DNA of 64,000 nt from Haberlea rhodopensis (Eukaryota; Streptophyta; Magnoliopsida; Lamiales; Gesneriaceae), in assembly GCA_907163345.1 (NCBI GenBank), contig CAJQUN010000228.1, positions 744,001 through 808,000 of the forward strand, in the 5' to 3' direction. Under the pieces are notes generated by a model. That model saw only the letters and a program-made list of their open reading frames with translations. It did no database searches and was not told the DNA's origin. The position numbers and the translations under genes are program-made. Of this stretch, positions 23,801-35,000 are shown in pieces (positions within the stretch are counted from its first letter, which is position 1; the number at the start of each line of letters is the position of its first letter).

Positions 23801-26800
23801 AAAACTCAAAGAAGGCGCTTGATTTTTAAAAACCAAGGCTCTGATACCAAATGATACGACCCTAGAGATTCAATGACATACGAGGATAGTATTTCAAACT
23901 CTTGTTTTTCCAAAGACATAAAAATCAAGCAAAAGACGCGAATTGACAAATAAAAACGATTTATTGACCCAACACAAAGATCAAAACGACTCAACTAACA
24001 AAATGAACCCCTACCCGTTGCTTATCCAAGCAAGAACCTCGGTATATGTTTCGAACCTCGACCCGTTGTCTACAATTGAGACAAGAACCTTGGTATGTAA
24101 AATCGCACCTCGACCCGTCGCTTAACACGAAGCAAGAAACAAAGGTTTCAACATGCACCTTGACCCACTACTTAGAAAAGTAGGAACCTCGGTATCAACA
24201 TGACGCACCTCGACCCACTACTTAGAAAAGTAGGAACCTCGGTATCAAATGACGAACGCCACAAGGAATACTCCTTGATAAGTTCCAAGAATGGGATCAC
24301 TTGGATCAATGAGAGAAAACTCTCCACAAGGCAAAGAGCCACGTTTTTTTGGATGAATGTTGTTGTATCTCTCATTAAAATGATTGAATACAAATATTTA
24401 TAGGACTCATTGACTTTCCATGACCTAATGGGCTCATAACAAGCTCAATACAACATTTTCTTAGCCCATCTAGCATTAAATCGAAAATAACATGATAATA
24501 ACATAAATAAAAGCCTACTAATATCTAATTCAATCCAAACTAGCACAATCGCTAAATATGAATACAATGATGATGCAAAACATTATGTAGAATCCATGCT
24601 CTTGATTTTTGACTTGTATGTCTATTTGAACTCTTCATGATTTTCACATCATTCTCCCTTTCTTTGAAAAAGATTTGTCCTCAAATCTTGTTTATGCTTC
24701 AATATCTTAGCCTCCAAACATGATATTTTCTGATCATGAGTTCTGTGCAGGGCAATTATATTTATTTACATTCCCTTTGCCATGGCATAAACAGCATTGA
24801 ATTTTTTTACTAAGTGCATTTATCCTTTTCTCATTGCATTGCAGTCATCTGTTCGAAAGGTTGATCTAGGGACAGGGAAGGTAATATTTTCGAAATTAAA
24901 CATAGAAAAAACAATTTTTCTTTTGTTAGGGATAATCTATGACTTGTATCTATATTTAGTTTTTGTTTAAGCTCCTCTTGCCTAAATTTAATTATAATTT
25001 TCTGAATTTAACAAGTGCAGTGCAACATCTACATAATCTGCTAAACAATTAATAATAGTCCTTGATTCTATGTTTTGCAGATTGAGGCCATTCGTGAAAT
25101 GCAATATTCTTATTTTGGAGAAGGATTGACTCTTCTTGGTGAAAAGTTAGAGACTAAAGCTTCCTGTTTTTATTTATATTTTGCCTTTATTTTGTGAATG
25201 AAGAATATAGGTACTATCATCACAAAGGTTTGGTTCATAAACACAACCAGATTATTTTGAAAGTTATGTATCTATAAACACCATCTCATTGATTATATGT
25301 TATCAAAGTTAGAGCTGGTTTCTATATGACCTGTATTTTTCTATCTTTTTGAAGCCCGTTCTTGTTTATGTCAACATAAAACACAACCAGATTATTTCGA
25401 AAGTTATGTATCTATAAACACCGTCTCATTGATTATATGTTATCAAAGTTAGAGCTGGTTTCTATATGAACTGTATTTTTCTATCTTTTGAATCCAGTGC
25501 TTGTTTATGTCATCATAATTCCTATTTTGTTTTATTACTTTTACATGGAGTTTCTAGTTCTTTTTTAGTAATCTGATGTACTTTGTAGGTTGTTTCAAGT
25601 TATCTGGTTGCAGAATACTGGTTTCATATACGACCGAAATAACTTGAGCCAGGTTTGCTCTTCACCTTTCTACTTTCTGAAACTTTTGTGTCTTATATGC
25701 TTGTATATTTTAATTGATATTTGTTTAGATGAAGATAAAGGTTAGAATATATTTAGTGCTATTTCATTTATATTTTTGAAGTGTTTCCAAGTATGTCTTT
25801 CGGTGCTACCTTGGACGTTTCTTCCGATGTGAACTTACCACTATTAATTTAATGGTTTGAAAATTTATAAATTGCAGTAGCGGCCCGACCTGCAGGCTAT
25901 AACTGTCCAGTGACATTAATTTTTAATGTGAAATTAATTTTTTTCTCACATTTTACATTTGCTAGGGATTTCTCATGCATTTAACGCTGTAATTGTAAAT
26001 CATGATATATCCTTGCTTAGATAGGCATGTTAGTTTCATGTAGGTTAGTATTCAATATATTCATGGCGCTGTATTGATTTCAGCATCTTTCATTTCCTGC
26101 AGTTTGTTCATATCCTAATTATGTTGTTAAATGAAGGTTAACTACTTGATCCATGGATTTAGTGATAAATTTTTCATCAATTATTATTCTACTAGGACGG
26201 TTTTCACCCGGTAATAGATCTTGTTTTGTTCCCAGTTTACCATTCTTGTGCAATTAATTTGTAAATTTCTAACTATTGAAAAGATCATTTATATTGTCTT
26301 AATTTCTTGATATTGCAACGTCTGTATGAGTTATGACTTAATTTTCTGCATCATCTGCAGATTGGTACATTTATTAATCATATGAAAGATGGTTGGGGGT
26401 TAGCAACTGATGGCAAAGTTATGTTTGGCAGTGATGGAACCTCGACCTTGTACCAGATAGATCCTCAAACATTTAAAGGTTTTTACCATTTTAATCAGCA
26501 TTCATTTGTTTCATTTTGGATTTGTTATCTAACCGGTTAGCTTATATCCCCGATTTGCTTTTCTTGAGTCAACGCAGTTATCGTAAAACAAACCGTGAAG
26601 TTCAAAGGACACGAAGTATACAACCTAAATGAACTGGAGTATGTGAATGGTGAAGTGTGGGCAAATGTTTGGCAGGTATGACAGAGAGGACCTCTACACC
26701 CTGTTCTTATGCATTTCTTTTGTTTGTTTACTTTTTTTCTTGTATTTATTTCTATATATCCTTACTTTGTAGACTGATTGCATCGCTAGAATATCGGTTA

Positions 26801-27456
26801 CAGATGGTGCTGTCTTGGGATGGTTATTCCTTCCAAATTTGAGGTTGTCTTTTGCTAGCTATTCTCAATATTAAAGATGAGCTATTATTTCTCTCTAGTA
26901 ATCAGCTCATCGTTTAACTATGGTGTTACAGGGAATCGTTGCTGGCAGCAGGAGCAAGGGTAAAATGCTTGATATTGCTCACTATATGAATACACTCTCA
27001 ATATTCTATTCTGTAATAACATGGATGTAGATGAATGTAGTGTGAGTAAAATCTTTTTAAAATTTATTTAGAGAACATTGTCATTCATCCACATCTATGA
27101 AACAGATATAGAATATCATTAAAAGTAGAAAGCTGTTTAGTTTGATTATATATGTTTTTAGGAGATTTCTTTGTGAGCGTCTATTAATTCAAACTTGACA
27201 ACCTCTCAGGGTATCGATGTTTTAAATGGCATAGCATGGGATCCAGAAAAAAACCGAGTCTTTGGTAACTCATACGTACTCTTCTTGCATGAATCTAGTG
27301 AGCAAATCTCCCACATTCTCAACAGTGTTTATCTATGCTTTTTCTACAGTGACAGGAAAACTATGGCCAAAGCTATATGAGATCAAGCTGCATCCATGGA
27401 CACAGTTCAATGGAGATATCGAGAGACTCTGCATAACTAGGCCGAACCAGTTTTGA
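20835..27456 (+). CDS. QC: Glutaminyl-peptide cyclotransferase, plant type (11 exons)
   Basis: It converts N-terminal glutamine of peptides and proteins to pyroglutamate; the plant family is a five-bladed beta-propeller. Exons: 20835-21122, 21600-21656, 24845-24880, 25081-25145, 25589-25652, 26361-26478, 26578-26675, 26773-26843, 26932-26959, 27210-27264, 27350-27456, all with GT-AG introns, in phase, giving 328 residues. A hydrophobic segment at about 44-63 after a basic N-terminus predicts a type II membrane anchor, so the enzyme faces the secretory lumen. Family words seen include FTQGLLYAGNDTLFEST, YFGEGLTLLG, HMKDGWGLATDG, LNELEYVNGEVWANVWQ, DVLNGIAWDP and VTGKLWPKLYEI. Length fits the ~320-residue Arabidopsis protein. 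Intron 2 (3.2 kb) carries an LTR element. No stop or frameshift is seen. Confidence 0.94.
22428..23232 (-). repeat. 3' LTR of the QC intron element
   Basis: It contains short internal repeats around GAACCTCGGTATC and CACCTCGACCCACTACTTAG (22600-22830, ~45-bp spacing), which the other LTR also carries. It is clearly close to the 23852 copy, with scattered substitutions. Confidence 0.85.
23852..24651 (-). repeat. 5' LTR of the QC intron element
   Basis: Same ends and internal repeats as the left copy. It is followed on the plus strand by a second copy of the polypurine tract (from 24652) instead of unrelated flank. Confidence 0.85.
25238..25517. repeat. 140-bp tandem duplication in QC intron 4
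   Basis: Two copies of a segment beginning AAACACAACCAGATTATTT at 25238 and 25378, differing at a handful of positions. The exon boundaries are unaffected. Confidence 0.9.
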
Positions 27457-28962
27457 AAACCATGGAGGAGGTATGCGTCGGTATAGTTCGGACTCTTCAG
27501 ATTAATTTGTAAAATATATATTTGATATTGAGAAAATATATATTATTTTAATCTGTATATATGGATATGATTTGGTTCCATTAACGTGATTGAAAACTGG
27601 TGCTTACAGTTTGCTCAAACATGACAATATTACCATGTAGTTATATTTTCAAAGAACATTGGGCAACGTTAGGTTTATCTATCCAGTATTTTTTAAAAAT
27701 ATTTCGTACAAAAAGTTTTTTTGGGAAATGAATTGGGGAATATGATGCTTGATTATGTTATCGAAAGGAGACATCTGGTGCTTTCAAAATGTGCTAACCA
27801 TGATGTAGTTTTTGAGAAAAACATTGCATATGTTGGTCATGTTTCCGGTATTTTTTGAATTTTTTTCCGGGAAATAGATTTCTGGGAAATGAATATGAGA
27901 ATGTGAAGTATGGTTATTATTCAGATGTCATGACATGTTAGAATGTGTTAGGTTTCCAATAGGCGAGTATGAAATTTTCAGACACCAAAGGCCTAGCCTA
28001 CTTGTTCTCATCCCAAAAATGAGATTTGACTCTGGTTCAAGTCCGTTGTAAACCACCTCCTTCCCCTTTGATAAAAAAAAATATGAAACTTTCCTTCATT
28101 ATTTTGTCATTTCATCTCAGCCAAGATCATATCAGCAATTATTATTTTATATTTAACTTTTCATCACTCCCAAAATTATTATATCATATTCTAGAAACAA
28201 TACTTTAAGATTGCATTTGGTTAGGATTAGCGCAAAATCCAATGTTTGGTTCAATTTTTAGCAATAGAGCATTTTCCCGGGCCCGTTATCATGCACTGTA
28301 CAACCTTGAAATTACATCCCTACCGCTGTGAGGGATTATGAAATTTCATTTGCACAGTGAAGAGGATAAGCAGACAAATTGGCCAAACTGACCTTTTGTT
28401 CCCACCAAAACCAGATTCCATCGCTCAGGCTGCACCATTTTTGTTCGAGCTTTCCTCCTGCTTTTATTCGCAATTTTTTGTTCACGTTTACCTCCTGCGC
28501 GATTTTTTCTGTCCTTTCCTCCTGCGTTTGGCCTATCAAATCGCGACTTCTACCTCCTTGCTTGGTTCGATTTTAAGGGTCATTTGGGTTTGTTTTCTGC
28601 TTTTTGTGGGTCTATCTCTTCTGTTTTTGGCTCATTTTTGTTGCTGCTCCTGGTTCAAATTTAAACTGTTATTTTGGTGCATCTTGGCTGTTGTAGGATC
28701 GAGATTTTTCCTCTCGTTTGTCGACAATATGATGTTGAATTTGGTTTATACTGTTTATTTGGTTCATGTTTAGGCTGTGTTCGAATTATGATGTTTCCCC
28801 TGCTGTTTTTTGCTTCAAATTCTTGCTGTTTTTTAGTTAAGTTTCATATGTTGTGTTTGATTCGAATTCTTGTAGTTTTAGAGTTGAGTTTCATGATGTT
28901 TATGATTTATGCTGAGGTTTAGAATCTTGCTCTTAGTTTCTTTCATGTATTTGCTACTGTTT
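27457..28962. other. Intergenic downstream of QC
   Basis: The first few hundred bases are presumed QC 3' UTR. 28330-28930 is T-rich with recurring TTCGAATT, TTGCTGTTTT and GGTTCATGTTTAGG words and a CT-rich start. It resembles the 5' UTR and first intron of a plant gene, but no coding exon follows. The open frame 28357-28773 has hydrophobic low-complexity composition and is not credible as a gene. Confidence 0.35.
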
Positions 28963-28970
28963 GTTGGAAT

Positions 28971-29354
28971 TAGGGGTGGTTACCGGTTCGAACCGGTCCG
29001 ATCCGGATCGGAACCGGCCGGTTCCGGGCCCGTTATGGGCGGAACCGGTCCGATCCGGTAAGGAATCGGATCGGATCCGGTTCCGGTTCCGGTTCCACCG
29101 GTTCCGGGTTGGACCGGTTCCAACCCGGAACCGGATTTTTCTTTTCTTTTTTTTTTAAAAAAGAAAAAAAGGAAAGGATTTATCGAAAAAAACTTTTTTT
29201 TTTTTTAAAAAAATGGATCCGGAACCGGTAAGATACCGGATCTGGAACGGTAGAACCGATCCGGTCCGGTATCAAACCGGTTCCGGACCGGTTCGGGACC
29301 GGTTAGTCCGGTTCCGATTTCGGACCGGACTAACCGGTCCGATAAGCACCCCTA
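28971..29354. mobile_element. Non-autonomous hAT-type fold-back element, 384 bp
   Basis: The ends TAGGGGTGGTTACCGG and CCGATAAGCACCCCTA are imperfect inverted repeats. Flanking 8-mers GTTGGAAT (28963-28970) and GTTGGAAC (29355-29362) match at seven of eight. Both arms are made of CCGGTTCCG/CGGAACCGG-type words separated by a T/A run, so nearly the whole element can fold. Frames within it are low-complexity artefacts. Confidence 0.9.
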
Positions 29355-29390
29355 GTTGGAACCTTGCTGCTGTATTGCCTGAATCTTGCC

Positions 29391-29392
29391 GC

Positions 29393-29423
<31 letters not shown>

Positions 29424-29625
29424 ATTTTTATAATATTAAATATTTTATATATATGAATATTATTTATTTATTTATTTATTATTATTATTATTATATATAT
29501 ATATTATTAGTATTGCTTTATATATATATTATTATTAATATATATATATATATATATTTATTATATATTATTATAATATTATTATTATTTAACAAAAAAT
29601 AATTATTATTATGATTATATTTTAA
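29391..29625. repeat. AT-rich microsatellite cluster
   Basis: (ATT)n at about 29393-29420 followed by mixed ATTT, ATT and TA runs to about 29625. Confidence 0.9.
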
Positions 29626-29750
29626 ATAGTGTTAGTCATTATACCATATAACTTACAACACAATCTCATCCTCCAACCAATACCATATAACTTACCACAC
29701 TATATTATTTTAAACCATCTCTTAATTTTAATCATTATCATTATCTTATC

Positions 29751-30668
29751 CAGTGTTATTAAAACCGGCCCGGATCGGCCGGTCCGACCGGTTCAACCGG
29801 TGACCGGTGCTGAGTCCGGGCCGGTTAACAGTATAAAATCGGAGGGGCAAAGAACCGGTGAGAACCGGTCAAAAACCGGTCGAACCGGTGAACCGGTCGA
29901 CTGGTTGAACCGGTTCTCACCTTTTTTTTTTCTTTTTTTTTTTTTTAGTTTTTCATTTTTTTTTGTTATCCCTTTTAAGTTTTATCATTCACACAACAAT
30001 TCTTCTTCGCAATGTATGAACTTTCTAATAAAAAAAAAAACAATTCTTGCATTTTAATTGGTGGATTACATGACAATTGTATTGCCATGATTGAAGATTT
30101 TATGGAGTTTATTATATATATTAGATCTAATTTTGTATTGCATCAATTCCATGCAACTATGAGTTTTAACATTTACTCATTATATATTTTTGATATTTGT
30201 ATCAGTCTTATATATAAATACAAAAAGTAATATATTGTATCAAAAAAGACAAAAAATCTCTTAATTTTGATAATCAATAATAAAGTGTTTGTAATAATAT
30301 AGTAGCCCATTATTGAATAATATAATACAAATTTGGTGTATGCATGACTAATTAGTGCGTTTGTAATTAATCCTTTTATATATAAAGTTTATATAAAAAA
30401 AATAGTTATAAACTTAAATAGATGAAATTATTGAAAGATTGTGTAAAATATTGGTCTCCATGCTATGTTGCTACAATGGTATTTTTTTATTATGAACATT
30501 TGAAACTTTTACAAATACATGTTATATATTTTTCAAAAATTAAATATAGATATTACATCATGATGACGTCATACACCGGTTGAACCAGTGGTTTAACCGG
30601 TTAAACCGATCGAACCTGTAACCAGTAAGGACACCGATTTTATGTCCGATCCGGTTATGAAAACACTG
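29751..30668. mobile_element. Non-autonomous hAT-type element, 918 bp
   Basis: CAGTGTTATTAAAACCGG at the left and CCGGTTATGAAAACACTG at the right form inverted ends. The 8-bp duplication ATCTTATC is perfect (29743-29750 and 30669-30676). The left arm is full of ACCGGTC-type words; the centre is AT-rich without a transposase. The CAGTG start differs from the TAGGG start of its neighbours, so it is a separate family. Confidence 0.93.
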
Positions 30669-30676
30669 ATCTTATC

Positions 30677-31375
30677 ATTACCTTATCACCCTAAACGGTA
30701 CCTAAGAATATTAATTTTCAGGTAAATTCAAGCAACGTAAGGTATGGACTATGGAGAGATTGTGCTTGTGATGTGATCTCTATCCTAATCATCAATGAAA
30801 ACTAACGCCTTTCTACAAATCAAATGTATATTATAATAAACAATTGAAAGATGGAGAATTGAATTGGATGAAGGTAATTGAGCAAATTAGTTGATTATTG
30901 GGTGGGTCTACTTTGTTCAATATTAGCTAGGGTCTAATTAATATCTTAAACTTTTTTAAATTTTAATTCTTTCTGGATTATTTTATTAGTTGAAACCATT
31001 TATTGCAAGATAATTCATTACTATCAATAAAAAAAAGTTGAGCGCTTCTTTTCAACTATAGAATTTCAGCTTTTTTTTTTTTTTTATTGTTGAACAAATC
31101 GAATTTTTATTAACCTGTGGCATTCAAATCAAGATTTGTCAACTTCCTTCTTAGGAGTGGCATCCAAAATTATTCAGAATCTTAGTTGACATTTGGTTTG
31201 CGATTGGTTGTTATATAATCGTTGTGTTGATTTTTCGCATTCAAGTATTGAAGCATGTTAGAGTTAGAGTTGTTGATAAGGAGACTGACTGATTCAGGTA
31301 TCTTAAATTTATTTTTAAAAAAATTATATATTATTATGTATGATATTGAGAGGAAAAAAACAATTTATCCATTCC
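30677..31375. other. Intergenic, nothing recognised
   Basis: AT-rich sequence with homopolymer runs and no credible open frame. Confidence 0.4.
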
Positions 31376-31391
31376 AAATTATTTGAATTTT

Positions 31392-31490
31392 TTTTGGAAC
31401 TATAGGGAAAAAGGAGAGGGATATGAGGCTCCGATCCGAGATCTCGAACTCCGGTCAAGGTTATGCCATTTGGGCCGCAAGGGCTTCGAC
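31392..31490 (-). mobile_element. Short tRNA-derived SINE
   Basis: A ~99-bp insertion is flanked by a 16-bp direct repeat AAATTATTTGAATTTT (31376-31391 and 31491-31506). The left side begins with a T run, which is the poly-A tail in minus orientation. On the minus strand the body starts GTCGAAGCCCTTGCGGCC and contains GGAGTTCGAGATCTC, a reasonable pol III B box, with an A-box-like TGGCATAACC upstream. Long duplication, poly-A tail and a B box together fit a plant SINE; the family is not identified. Confidence 0.82.
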
Positions 31491-31506
31491 AAATTATTTG
31501 AATTTT

Positions 31507-32023
31507 ACCTTTAGCTAATATATGTTGTGTTAATGACGTACAATTGATGTGTGTATCAATCATTTAAATAAATAAATAAATAAATAAAACAGAATATGAA
31601 TGGTGCTAAATTAACGTGGCAACAAAACGCATAAACACTCCGTTTATAAACCTGTTCGTGTTCTTTTAGTAACAAAACGACAACAATATTCGTTTCACAA
31701 AAGAAAACAATAACAATTATATAATAATGTTGCCTCACCCATGCTATGATATCAAGTCCATAAAAAAAATTACTTTGACGAATAATAAAAGGTTCGAGTT
31801 GAGCTGGTTCGACATCTATTTGGGTTTTAGTCTTGAAAGAGCACAATATGAGACACTATGGATATTGCTTTTCACCTTTGATTGTAGAAGACTTACGCCA
31901 GTAATGAACAAATTCACTTTTAAATAAAACCAAACATCTTACAACAACAATACGCCAGGAACCAACAAATACATTGCGCAGGAACGTAGCCAGAAAGCTA
32001 ATGAGGCTTATACATAGTATAGC
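31507..32023. other. 3' flank of the PPPDE gene
   Basis: It includes an (AAAT)n run at about 31562-31590. No gene; the 3' UTR of the PPPDE gene is presumably at its right end. Confidence 0.4.
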
Positions 32024-35000
32024 TCAGGCATCATGACGAGAGTTCAACCTCAAAGATCTTTCCACGTCTTGACTCTGTTTTTGACGGGTTGCATCTTCGT
32101 CCTGATTATCGAGTTCTAAATTACCTGATTGTTTAGCACCAGATGGTATAAGGTTCTTAAACCAGGAGGTTTGGAATCTAGGACTTCCTCTAGTAGAGTT
32201 GTCAGGCGACTCTGAAGAGACGACTGAATTGTTGGAAGTGACTCCTGCTAGAAATCGGTAGGCCACCTTGCTCGCACTTACAATTTCGTCTTTAGCCTGC
32301 CTAAACTGCAGAAACAGTAGAAATAAATAAGGCAACAGGTTGTGGGTGTGGGTGTGGGTGTGGGTGTGGGGAGGGCAAAGGTATAAGCACAAGACCATTT
32401 CTAGCCATGGAAACTGGGAAGAAATGACTTTCCTTTATGATGAGTAAATATAAAAAAGACAACATGTCCGAAATCTCTACATGCCTTCAATATGCTATCC
32501 ATATTTCTTGCTTAGTTAAACTTTGAAGTTTATGATCTAGAACCATGTCCCAATTGAAAACAGTGAATCCAAATAATTTGACACTCAGCTAACATTCCTG
32601 GACAAAACTTGTAATTATAGTCAAGGGACACTGCAAAGAAACAAGAAAATCTTACTCTGTAAGAAGTAGTTCCAGCTATTTCTACAGCAGTGTCGCCAGC
32701 ATGAGCAAACCTGTTTACCCAACCTGTGACAAAACTGTTATGATTACTGTTGCAAAAAACCAAGGGGAAGGAAGATATTCTTCAAGTCATGGAAATCTCA
32801 TGACTGACTGTTAAATCTCTCCAAAAAGGGGATCTTTTAAGTGGTATATCTGATGCTACATGGATACTAGAATTTAGAAGAAACTTGAGTTTAGAAGAAA
32901 CTTGAGTGGGGATCTTAAAAGAGTTTGTTACGCATGCGAGCGGATTAAAAAAGGTATGGGAGTGAGATCAAAAGCATACCAGAAATTAGAAGAAACTCGA
33001 GTGCGGCGAGCATGAGCTTGGGCCGAGGAGAATTATTCTTCTCGGAGTAAGTAGGCTGGAGAGCACTACAATTCTTTGTATTGCTTTTCAGGTTTCATAA
33101 GTACAATTCAGTATATTTTCCAAAAATTGTTGTGTTTGGTCTTGTTTGCGTGTTCTGTGCTTATTTGTTTTTGGTTCACAACAATTGGTCCGACTTGCCA
33201 CAAATCTTGAGGAGATACAACAATGACCACCACACGATCCGATTCCAAATAAGAGATGCTGGAAAAGATGGTGTTGAGCAATGAAGAAAAAATTCAGGAA
33301 TGGAAACTTGGAATGAAACGGATGATGATGAGTCAGGTGGAAGAAATTAAGGAACTCACGAGCACGGTGGGAACCTTAGTTGAATTAATGAAGGCGAATA
33401 ACATATGGCCGGAAGATGAGAGAAGACCAAGAGGGATAGGGAGAACAGGGACAAAGGTACGACGGATGGGGCACATTGGGGTCAACGGTGGGACCCGTGG
33501 GCAGCAGCGGTTGCGAGAAGGGCTGGACAGAGGACATCTAGGGTTGAAGAAGACACAGAGATCAACGTGCATAATTCCTTCAAGAGCGTGCGCATGGCAT
33601 ATGGATGGAGAAGGGGTAAATCAGGCTTCGGGTTTCCAATGATGGTAAGGAGGTAATAGTTTCACACCAGAACAAATTACAAAAGAATTAATGGAAAGTT
33701 ACAGTGGACGGAAGGCTGTACATCCATATTTTGCTTCGTTGATGGAAGAGGGGAGGACGGTAAGGCTTTACATTGCGCATAAGGAGATGTGGATAAACCT
33801 TGAGGATGAAAATCAGATATGGCTATCACTTTATTGAGCCCATAAAAGAATATCGTACAAAAGAAGGAGCCCAAGGCCCAATTGCCAATATAAGAACTAA
33901 AGGGCTATGTCATGAAATAAAAGTTCCCGGAGGGAAGAAGATTTTCCACAGCAACCCTGGGCTAGGCTTGAAGAGGACGGCCAATGACATGCCCACGAAG
34001 CAGAGATGCTGGAGGACATTGGTATAAACCCCAACTATATATCCAGAGAAATTATATCTCTATGCAGGAATCAAGTGGATGGAGAGCTGTTTCGTAACAG
34101 GGTGACAGGTTGGCTTTGTGGGATACTGTCCTTGTTTTCTTTGCGAAGGAGAATTTTTTAGGGTGGAGGGCGTCTTTGCAAGTATAATGATGAAAAAACT
34201 TCATGATTATGTACTAATTGCTGGGTTGGTTGCATGGTAGATGGTTTTATTGAGGAAGGAAGAGAAGCTTTGCTGCTACCCCAGGATATATTGGGGTGAT
34301 TCGGGTAGTGGATATGCATTTAGTTCAGGGATTAACTGCAGTAGGAACGGGTCTTGGCGAGTCATCTTCGACACGAACTATGACATTTGTTTATGTTAGG
34401 TTGAGAAAGATGAAAAGGGTTCTTTCCTCAATAGCATAATTGGTGAAATATTTGACGCTAACGAGAAATGGGATAGAGGAAACGATGTTAGTCGGGGACA
34501 AGCGACAGAAAAACAGCAGCAGGTTCCAGAGTTCAGCCTCTCACAAGGCTGAAGTTGATGGGGGTGGTATTGTTACAGGCCTAAATCTAGCCATACCGGG
34601 GCCCAAGGAAATAAACCCATAACTTACAAAGCCCATCATAGGAGAGAAGGGAGGAAGTATGTGGAAAGCATAGGAGTTTGTTATGCATGACAGTGGAATA
34701 AAAAAGGGTAGGGGAGTGAGAGCAAAGCATACCAGAATTTAGAAGAAACTTGAGTGTGGCGAGTGTGAGCTTGGGCCGAGGAGAATTCTTCTTCTTGGAG
34801 TAAAAGTAGGCTGGAGAGTACTACAATTCATTGTATTGCTTTTCAGATTTCATCAGTACAATTCAGTACATTTGCACAGATTGTGGTGTTTGATCTCTTC
34901 TTGCTTGCGTGTTCTGTGCGTATTTGTTATTGGTTCACAACAGTAGTCATATTGAGAGGGAGAGGGACATATCCATTTACCATTAATTTAATCTGTATGA

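Larger units (their letters stand above)
22428..24651 (-). mobile_element. Small non-autonomous LTR element in QC intron 2
   Basis: Two LTRs of about 800 bp (22428-23232 and 23852-24651, TGATA...CACATCA) flank ~620 bp. A primer site complementary to initiator Met-tRNA (23837-23849, minus) lies two bases from the right LTR and a polypurine tract (23233-23250, minus) adjoins the left LTR, so the element is antisense to QC. There is no coding region. The right LTR is followed by about 70 bp (to about 24722) repeating the polypurine tract and adjacent interior, so the copy is part of a tandem or recombined pair. I found no clear target duplication. Confidence 0.85.

Noticed and set aside
28026..28060. 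tRNA gene or SINE suggested by GGTTCAAGTCC
   Set aside because: A single B-box-like word without a matching A box, foldable cloverleaf, poly-A tail or flanking duplication.
28357..28773. 138-codon plus-strand frame as a small membrane protein
   Set aside because: Phe/Leu/Cys-rich translation of T-rich sequence that looks like a 5' UTR or intron; overlapping frames look equally plausible.
29213..30057. Open frames in the hAT-type elements (Arg/Pro/Gly-rich)
   Set aside because: They are translations of CCGGTTC-type repeats and microsatellites within elements that have defined ends and duplications.
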